Assembly: GCA_028707655.1 (NCBI GenBank)
Contig: JAQWAN010000084.1
Location: forward strand, 1 to 8,092
Length of the DNA: 8,092 bases
Direction: 5' to 3'
Source of the DNA: Bacteroidaceae bacterium
Lineage (GTDB): Bacteria; Bacteroidota; Bacteroidia; Bacteroidales; Bacteroidaceae
The notes under the pieces: generated by a model
Database searches by the model: none
What the model saw: only the letters and a program-made list of their open reading frames with translations
Told to the model about the DNA's origin: nothing
Shown here: positions 1 through 5,039 of the stretch, piece after piece
Position numbering within the stretch: the stretch's first letter is position 1
Layout of the letters: each line of letters starts with the position of its first letter
Made by a program: the position numbers and the translations under genes

Positions 1-74
1 TGCATAGCAATCCACAATCCTTTTAATATCTTTTTTAATGTTTCTTTGTCTAAACTAAATGCTTTTTGTTCCAT
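1..74 (-). CDS. Start of a small protein, possibly a holin (partial)
   Basis: ATG 74-72 follows a leader identical to that of the gene starting at 3534, and the frame is open to the window edge, giving 24 complete codons. The protein begins MEQKAFSLDKETLKKILKG and then turns hydrophobic (LWIAM). A short charged helix leading into a hydrophobic segment is how many small phage holins start, and it lies right after the peptidase. With only 24 residues the holin call is a guess; that the gene is real is well supported by the leader. Confidence 0.55.
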   Translation of the reverse strand, partial: MEQKAFSLDKETLKKILKGLWIAM

Positions 75-90
75 ATTTTTTTATTTTATT
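75..90 (-). promoter_or_regulatory. A/T-only translation leader (copy 2)
   Basis: This is the second copy of the A/T-only leader: AATAAAATAAAAAAAT directly before ATG 74. It matches bases 3535-3550 at every position. Looser versions precede the starts at 1334, 2808, 146 and 7768 and the out-of-frame ATG at 991. This helps judge which starts are real. Confidence 0.6.
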
Positions 91-146
91 AATCTTGTAT
101 TTCTAATTGTGGCGTTTAATTTTTTTGAATAAAACTTTGTTTCCAT
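81..146 (-). CDS. Possible 21-residue peptide
   Basis: ATG 146-144 opens a 21-codon frame ending at TAA 83-81, between the peptidase and the next gene. The peptide begins METKFYSKKLNATIR and is basic, with Lys and Arg making about a third of it. Its start follows an A/T-only leader like those of the larger genes here (AAAAAGAAAAATATATGG), and its stop falls inside the leader of the next gene. This is the main reason to list it. It is so short that chance is a fair alternative, and I know no family for it. Confidence 0.3.
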   Translation of the reverse strand: METKFYSKKLNATIRNTRLIK

Positions 147-158
147 ATATTTTTCTTT

Positions 159-991
159 TTATTTTTTATTAAAAAGTTTTGAAATAATCATTAAAATTGT
201 AATTAGTAAGTTTCGTTTCTCGTCTGTCTTATTTAAAACCATAGTCCACGCTTCCCATACCGCATTATAGCCTTTGCATATAGTATTAAAGTAATCTTCA
301 CTAATCCATTGCTTTCCATTCTCTCCTATTTTTTCGCCCCAAGAGTTTAATACTTTTATGTACTTTTTACCGTTAATTAGTTTAGCTCCTATTACAAATA
401 ACCAATGTCCCCACTCTCCTTTTATAGGAGGTGTAGGAAACTTTGAGTGCCAAGTTCCGTTATCATCTCCGGTAACCCCTATTACAACACCCCAATTGGC
501 TTTTGTAGCTTGTGCAACTGTATCTATTGTCAAAACATCAAGATAAGCATAATCTATCGCCTTAGCTCCCACTGCGTCGTTTCTAATTATGTTATTGATA
601 GAGGCTGTATCTTGATAATCTGCTTCTGAAAGCGGGGAACCGTCTTTGTAATAAGAAGGTAAAAATATTTCTCTACAATCTCCTTGTGCTTTAAGTATCT
701 TACATAAATCTCTCGCTCTTGAACCGCCTCCGTTTAACCAGCATTGAGAATAAAGAAATTTTGCTGACCTTTCTTCAAAAGTTTTTGTTAAAATAAACTC
801 CAACACTTGTGCATAATAAGAAAATGCTTGACCTCCGCACGAATAAGAAGAGCCTTGATTTTTAACGGGTATCTCAAAGCCTAATTCTTCTTCTAAATCA
901 AATCCTTTTTCCCAATCAAAAGGCTCTACTGCCTTACCTACATTTGACCACTTATAATCTCTATTATCTTTTAATCGTGGAAAAGCACCAT
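159..991 (-). CDS. Papain-type (C1A-like) cysteine peptidase, possible phage lysis enzyme; start disrupted
   Basis: The frame ending at TAA 161-159 encodes a papain-fold peptidase of about 277 residues. Numbering from the proposed ATG at 991, it has VKNQGSSYSCGGQAFSYY with Gln46 (oxyanion hole) and Cys52 (nucleophile), spaced six residues as in papain. It also has GEWGHWLFVIG with His196, and VLNSWGEKIGENG with Asn216. A CWLNGGGS segment at about 84-91 matches the papain GCNGG region. There is no inhibitory propeptide and no signal peptide. The C-terminus has a short hydrophobic stretch, LLITILMIISKLF (261-273), flanked by lysines. The frame between the upstream stop (1008) and GTG 806 holds no ATG, GTG or TTG, yet GTG 806 lies after the catalytic Cys. 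ATG 991 has a good A-rich leader but is one frame off and stops at TAA 973-971; a -1 shift near TTC 982-980 would restore the peptidase. A role as endolysin or tail processing enzyme is inferred from position. Confidence 0.85.
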
Positions 992-1007
992 TTTTTATTT
1001 CTACATA

Positions 1008-1334
1008 TTATTTTATTTTAATTTTTTTTAACATAGCCACTGTTTCGACTTGTGTGGCTTTAATAAACTCAATATCTTTTTGAATTGCTAAAATGTTCAA
1101 GTCTATCTTGTGTTGGTCTTGTTTCCGACACTCAACTTCTTGTTCTGTTTTTTCTACATTATTATTTAGTTTTTCGTTAATTTTACAAAGCCTTTCATCA
1201 AACTCTTCTTTGTAATCGTCAATGGCTTTGATGTTTCTATCTAAACGATATTTAACCAATCCAATAATTGAAAAAATAAAAGATGTTATCAATGCTACTG
1301 CCCAAACGAAAATTGTCCAAGTTACATATTCCAT
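1008..1334 (-). CDS. Small membrane-anchored coiled-coil protein (holin- or lysis-associated?)
   Basis: This encodes 108 residues starting one base after the fibre stop, with leader TATAAAATAAAATGG. Residues 6-27 (TIFVWAVALITSFIFSIIGL) form one clear membrane helix. Residues 30-106 are charged heptad-like helix with Glu, Lys and Asn, likely a coiled coil. The short acidic N-terminus and basic residues after the helix (KYRLDR) predict an N-out, C-in topology by the positive-inside rule. In phages such proteins accompany holins and endolysins; the Bacillus XhlA family combines a coiled coil and one membrane helix but in the opposite order. The next gene, a peptidase, follows in the same frame with only TAA (1010-1008) between. 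It could be a lysis accessory protein, an anchor for the peptidase or an immunity or superinfection factor. I cannot choose between these from sequence. Confidence 0.72.
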   Translation of the reverse strand: MEYVTWTIFVWAVALITSFIFSIIGLVKYRLDRNIKAIDDYKEEFDERLCKINEKLNNNVEKTEQEVECRKQDQHKIDLNILAIQKDIEFIKATQVETVAMLKKIKIK

Positions 1335-1335
1335 T

Positions 1336-2808
1336 TTATTTTATATCTAACAATATATTAGTTGCTGAAACGGCTTTACCAATATGAAATCCCGTTGGGC
1401 TATTTGATATAGTTCCGTCTTCTTGTAAGTAATAATAATCGCCGACCGTTAAACTTGTGTGTACTGACGACTCTCCGCCATTTATAGCAATTTCTTTTGT
1501 ATCTCCTGTTGAACCGCTTTCTTGTAAGATACCTTCAAAGTTTGCTAAGTTTGCAACTCCTACTAACTTATATTTAAACTTATTTGAGTCTGCATTATCT
1601 TTACAACAAAACATCATCATTCCATTTCCTAAGTGTACGCAGTGTACATTATAAGGACCTATTTCTGTAATTCCATAACTAAGATTGACCAAAGTATTAT
1701 CTCTTTTTACTATCATTGGGTATGATAAATAGTACCTGTTGATAATTAAAGTAGCGTTAAACTCATTTATAGTACAAGAACCTCCGTCAATAGCGTTAAG
1801 AGTTGAGTTTGCAAGTGTATTTATTTTATTCATTAAATTGCAGAAAGAACTTATTGTAAAAGATATTATTTCTGCGTTTTCACCGTCTTGGCTCTTTCCT
1901 AAAAATATATTTTTTGTATTAACAGAGTCTTGATGTAATCTACAAAGTAATCTGTTGTTATATGCGTATTTAGTTCCTGTGTAATAAATTGATGTTAATA
2001 GGGCTGGATTAGATTGAGTCATATCTATTTGATAACCACTATTATAATTTCCCCCTGTACCAATAATAGCATTTTCAGGACCAAATCCAAGAAATGATAT
2101 ATCGTTAGATGAACCTGTCTTTATATTTAATTCTGTACTTGTAGTTATAGTTCCCCCACTTTCTGTAAAGAAAAATGTTGAGTCTCCATTCCAACCACCA
2201 TTATATCTCGCAAAACATAAAATATATTTTTGAGTTGGCTTATGATATTCTAAAACCAAAGGAGTATAAGCATAATAAGAACCGCTTAATGTAGCAAGTG
2301 TTTTTGTAGTTCCTGTGACTGACAATGTACCTCTTGTTAATGTTAAAAGTTTTCCATATAAATTATAATCTGCTGTACCATTATTATAAGGAATAATAGC
2401 GTTATCATTATCTTCATTGTAAGCCATAATTCCATAACCACTACCCGTAAAAGTATAAGGAGTTCCCCAAGTCATAGTTGAACCGTCCCAATGTCCCATT
2501 ACTACAAAAATAGTAGTTGATACCGCAGTTATTCCTGATAATAAGAAATAACCGTCTCCGATGTTTGCCCAATCAGTAGTTGAAAATCCGTCTAATGCGG
2601 AAACATTTACAGGGGTATTGTCAAAAAAACTTGTACCGATACTATATGCTTTTAAAACTCCGCCTTCATTTTTAAAGTAAACTCTGTCTCCGGCAACTAA
2701 ATCCTCTCCTAAAACTAAGTTTACTTTTCCGTTTACTATTTTAAAATTGTTGTTTAAATCGTTTGCTGAAACTACATCTCCAGCAAACCACTCGTGTAAA
2801 TCTTTCAT
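1336..2808 (-). CDS. Probable tail fibre / receptor-binding protein
   Basis: This encodes 490 residues from ATG 2808 to TAA 1338-1336. The N-terminus (EWFAGDVVSANDLNNNFKIV) resembles the attachment end of many fibre proteins. The segment at about 33-57 (LGEDLVAGDRVYFKNEGGVLKAYS) and the C-terminus (VGVANLANFEGILQESGS, then SLTVGDYYYLQEDGTISN and GFHIGKAVSATNILL) read as the two halves of one beta domain often found at fibre tips. Between them, residues 75-415 hold about six or seven units of roughly 50 residues with recurring short strands and aromatic-Gly turns, compatible with a beta-propeller. Seven cysteines are scattered (198 to 402). No catalytic motif is apparent. Such a protein would contact the host surface. 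The gap to the following gene is one base. Fibre identity is inferred from position, composition and the terminal domains; the propeller is a guess from periodicity. Confidence 0.7.
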   Translation of the reverse strand: MKDLHEWFAGDVVSANDLNNNFKIVNGKVNLVLGEDLVAGDRVYFKNEGGVLKAYSIGTSFFDNTPVNVSALDGFSTTDWANIGDGYFLLSGITAVSTTIFVVMGHWDGSTMTWGTPYTFTGSGYGIMAYNEDNDNAIIPYNNGTADYNLYGKLLTLTRGTLSVTGTTKTLATLSGSYYAYTPLVLEYHKPTQKYILCFARYNGGWNGDSTFFFTESGGTITTSTELNIKTGSSNDISFLGFGPENAIIGTGGNYNSGYQIDMTQSNPALLTSIYYTGTKYAYNNRLLCRLHQDSVNTKNIFLGKSQDGENAEIISFTISSFCNLMNKINTLANSTLNAIDGGSCTINEFNATLIINRYYLSYPMIVKRDNTLVNLSYGITEIGPYNVHCVHLGNGMMMFCCKDNADSNKFKYKLVGVANLANFEGILQESGSTGDTKEIAINGGESSVHTSLTVGDYYYLQEDGTISNSPTGFHIGKAVSATNILLDIK

Positions 2809-2809
2809 T

Positions 2810-2971
2810 TTATTTATTTTTTAAGAAATCTTTGACCTTTGTTTCCTCATTAAATTCATAGGTTTCTTCATTGTATTCTGCCCCTACTACATTATTTTTG
2901 AGGTTTGTTTTGTTTAGAACTTGATAAGCTTCTAAATCGTTTTCTACTTCTACTTTAATTATTAATATCAT
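2810..2971 (-). CDS. Small hypothetical protein (53 aa)
   Basis: This small gene starts at ATG 2971-2969, overlapping the upstream TGA as ATGA, and ends at TAA 2812-2810. It encodes 53 residues starting MILIIKVEVENDLEAYQVLN. The first strand (ILIIKVEVE) is hydrophobic-alternating, and the rest is acidic with many Glu and Asn. There is no cysteine, no membrane segment and no recognised motif. The tight overlap upstream and the one-base gap to the fibre start make translational coupling likely and argue that it is a real gene, not chance. The stop codon lies inside the A-rich leader of the next gene. It may be a small virion or chaperone component for the neighbouring fibre, but that is inferred from position only. 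I do not recognise it. Confidence 0.7.
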   Translation of the reverse strand: MILIIKVEVENDLEAYQVLNKTNLKNNVVGAEYNEETYEFNEETKVKDFLKNK

Positions 2972-3534
2972 ATACTTTGAAATGTATATTTACAATCTAT
3001 TGTTAATGATGTGACGCTATCTTTTACCCAATTTAAACCTGCAAGGTGAGACCATAATTGTCCTGTATCTGGGTCTCCCGTTCCGTCAATACAATTTCCG
3101 AACTCTGTAAAAGTTCCTGAAACCTCTACCTCTGTAAAAAATGCTGTTAAATAAGCTATATTTGCGCTATCTGTACCAGAAGCAATATCGTTTCTATATG
3201 CTTCTGTAATTAATGTTGTATCAGAAGCGCTTGCGCTACCTACTCCTGTACCTAAAAGAGCTTTGTTTATCTCTCCGGTATAGGTTGTATCTCCGGTTAA
3301 AAGTTTTGTAATAGCGTTAAAACCTGCGTTGCAAATTACATTCTTTTTAAAATCTTGTTTTACTATTCGACCGTTTGCTCTTAATTTATATAAGGTTTTT
3401 TTACTTATAGCTCCAATAGAATATAATTTTTCTAAAAATGAATTATATTTTTTTAGAAGCTCGTTGTCTTGTACTCTGAAAGTTGCTGTAATCTCTCCTA
3501 TTATTTTTACATTTTGACTAATTGCTTTGCTCAT
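2968..3534 (-). CDS. Probable baseplate or tail-tip protein
   Basis: This encodes 188 residues from ATG 3534, preceded by an A/T-only leader, to TGA 2970-2968. Residues 1-65 are helical and basic (LLKKYNSFLEKLYSIGAISK). From residue 66 the protein becomes a beta-rich domain: NAGFNAITKLLTGDTTYTGE, then ALLGTGVGSASASDTTL, EAYRNDIASG, and a final GTFTEFGNCIDGTGDPDTG, with SLTIDCKYTF at the end. The order 'N.G...I..LL.GD.TYTGEI...LGTG....SDT.L..E..R' followed by 'T.FGN..DGT.D.GQL.SH' and 'SLT.DC.YTF' is one I associate with small tail proteins encoded after a hub gene. It probably sits at the tail tip or joins the fibre to the baseplate. No enzyme motif is visible. The gap from the hub gene is 17 nt, and its stop overlaps the next start (ATGA). 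The structural role is well supported by context; the exact role is not. Confidence 0.65.
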   Translation of the reverse strand: MSKAISQNVKIIGEITATFRVQDNELLKKYNSFLEKLYSIGAISKKTLYKLRANGRIVKQDFKKNVICNAGFNAITKLLTGDTTYTGEINKALLGTGVGSASASDTTLITEAYRNDIASGTDSANIAYLTAFFTEVEVSGTFTEFGNCIDGTGDPDTGQLWSHLAGLNWVKDSVTSLTIDCKYTFQSI

Positions 3535-3550
3535 ATTTTTTTATTTTATT
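3535..3550 (-). promoter_or_regulatory. A/T-only translation leader (copy 1)
   Basis: The 16 bases before ATG 3534, together with that ATG, form a 19-base block that is identical to the one before ATG 74. It contains only A and T on the coding strand (AATAAAATAAAAAAAT then ATG) and no Shine-Dalgarno. It probably acts as an unstructured, A-rich ribosome entry site, the initiation style known in Bacteroidota. Confidence 0.6.
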
Positions 3551-3551
3551 T

Positions 3552-5039
3552 TTAATAAAGGTATGAAGATATGTTTAATTTGAACTGTCTTTTAGGGTCA
3601 TTATCGTCTACGGGTTCGTATTTGCTCAAAACCCATATTACTTCAAACGGGTCTTTTCTTATACTTTCCTGAACCCCTATGGTTTTAAAATCTTCCATAG
3701 CTTCCTCAACGCTTATTTCTTCGGTTACTTGGGCTATCTCGTTTACTTGATAATACTTGTATAAAACATCGTTCTGGTCGTCGTCTACTTCTTTTCTACC
3801 TTGTAATAATAGCTCTTGTAAGAAGTAAATAATTCCTAAGGTTCTCATACTTGCTACATCTACATTGTAAACTCTTTTTTCAGGTGTTATCATTGTCATT
3901 CTGACTGATTGAATAAGGTAACTTTCATCTATTTCTCTTATATCTGATTGTATATTTATAACTTGCCCTGATTTTAACCCGTCTGTGTAAGTGCTAAAAC
4001 TTCCCTCTACTAACTTTGAACCATAGGCTTCTAAATTAGCTTGTGCGCGTTGTTTTGCCTCGTCTAATGAAGTTATGCTTGTGTCTTCTATGTAAAACTC
4101 GTATGAGCCATAATTTGCTACTGAAACGATATCTTCTACTTGAACAATAATAGGTATTAAAGGATTACCGCTTATCGAAATATTATTTGAACCTACCGCA
4201 GGAGCTACTTTAAATCTTAAATATTTTTCGTTATAGTTCCAAAAACAATCAAAGTCTGCCTCTGCGTCTATATGGTCTACTCCTACCGTCTTTGCAACGC
4301 CTCCGACTAAAACTGTCGGTAAAGAACTGAACTTGTTTGCTAAAACAAAGGTTGTTTTTGAACCGTCTCCATCAAAAGTTTCTGTTCTAAGTGAACCTGT
4401 CATTTCACCACCCTTTACTTTAACGGTATTTCTTAACTGTGATAAATCCTCTAACAATGATAAACTCATTGGAATATAGTTGTCGTTTGTATCTGTTAAT
4501 CCAAAACTTGCTGTCTTGGTTGCCTTTGCAAAAAAGTGTATATCCTTTTCGTAATCAATGTCCCAAAAGTAGTTTACGGCTTCCGATAATTTCTTTATAC
4601 ATTGACTCAAAGTTAAATTATTAAAAGTTATACTTCCCATTACTATCGGACAATCTACATTATTATCAGTAAAATCAGTAGCATAATTTGTTACTAAATC
4701 ATTTATAATATAATCTACTGTCTTGTTTGTATATCTCTCTGTTATTAAATATCTGTCCGCCTCCTGAGTCCAATCTTTACACTCTAAATTATAAACTTCT
4801 ATTTTACTTGCTGTTAATTCTCTCGATATTTTAACAATAGTTCCCGCGAAAAAAAATGTTGAACCATCTTTTATTTCTACTTCTTGACCAATAGTAGGGA
4901 CATAAGTTTGGCTTCCTTTTTTAACAATTTGAAAATTGCATAAATTGACTTTTTCGTTTATGTTATCTGTTATCTCAATAGTTTCCCAATTTACAAGGTT
5001 AGTTATATCAACTTCATTTATTTTAATTATTAAACTCAT
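3552..5039 (-). CDS. Baseplate hub / tail protein (gp27- or late-control-D-like)
   Basis: This encodes 495 residues, starting in the ATGA shared with the tape measure stop. Residues 1-90 are beta-rich (IIKINEVDITNLVNWETIEI, VGQE-like QEVEIKDGSTFFFAGTIVKI), like the first barrel of hub proteins that close the tail tube. Residues 95-215 include RYLITERYTNKTVDYIINDL and YFWDIDYEKDIHFFA, the pattern of late-control-D and Tal-type hubs. An extra beta domain seems inserted at about 221-290 (FDGDGSKTTFVL ... VAPAVGSNNISISG). The hub fold resumes at 292-400 (EAKQRAQANLEAYGS, SGQVINIQSD). Residues 425-495 form an acidic tail ending in ISSYLY. No peptidase or lysozyme is attached. The position after the tape measure fits the protein that nucleates the tail tip. 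No separate Dit gene lies between them. The fold is inferred from motifs; I am fairly sure of the hub role and less sure of the exact family. Confidence 0.8.
   Translation of the reverse strand: MSLIIKINEVDITNLVNWETIEITDNINEKVNLCNFQIVKKGSQTYVPTIGQEVEIKDGSTFFFAGTIVKISRELTASKIEVYNLECKDWTQEADRYLITERYTNKTVDYIINDLVTNYATDFTDNNVDCPIVMGSITFNNLTLSQCIKKLSEAVNYFWDIDYEKDIHFFAKATKTASFGLTDTNDNYIPMSLSLLEDLSQLRNTVKVKGGEMTGSLRTETFDGDGSKTTFVLANKFSSLPTVLVGGVAKTVGVDHIDAEADFDCFWNYNEKYLRFKVAPAVGSNNISISGNPLIPIIVQVEDIVSVANYGSYEFYIEDTSITSLDEAKQRAQANLEAYGSKLVEGSFSTYTDGLKSGQVINIQSDIREIDESYLIQSVRMTMITPEKRVYNVDVASMRTLGIIYFLQELLLQGRKEVDDDQNDVLYKYYQVNEIAQVTEEISVEEAMEDFKTIGVQESIRKDPFEVIWVLSKYEPVDDNDPKRQFKLNISSYLY

Noticed and set aside
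75..158. Rho-independent terminator after the peptidase
   Set aside because: The gap is A/T-rich with T runs but has no GC stem before a U-tract on the minus strand; transcription probably continues into the next gene.
159..806. Peptidase starting at GTG 806
   Set aside because: This start removes the oxyanion Gln and the catalytic Cys, which lie upstream in the same open frame, so it would yield a dead half-domain.
1336..2808. Diversity-generating retroelement target in the fibre gene
   Set aside because: No reverse transcriptase, template repeat or duplicated C-terminal segment is visible in the window.
358..4624. Several 60-65-codon plus-strand frames (for example 358-546, 447-629, 1457-1654, 1739-1933, 3329-3517, 4439-4624)
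   Set aside because: All lie antisense to well-supported minus-strand genes and show no recognisable domain.
2968..5039. Recoding of TGA or TAG as sense codons, as in some phages
   Set aside because: TGA ends two genes in ATGA overlaps with the next start (5036-5039 and 2968-2971), and TAG at 7451 is the natural zero-frame stop of the chaperone. No gene requires reading through these.
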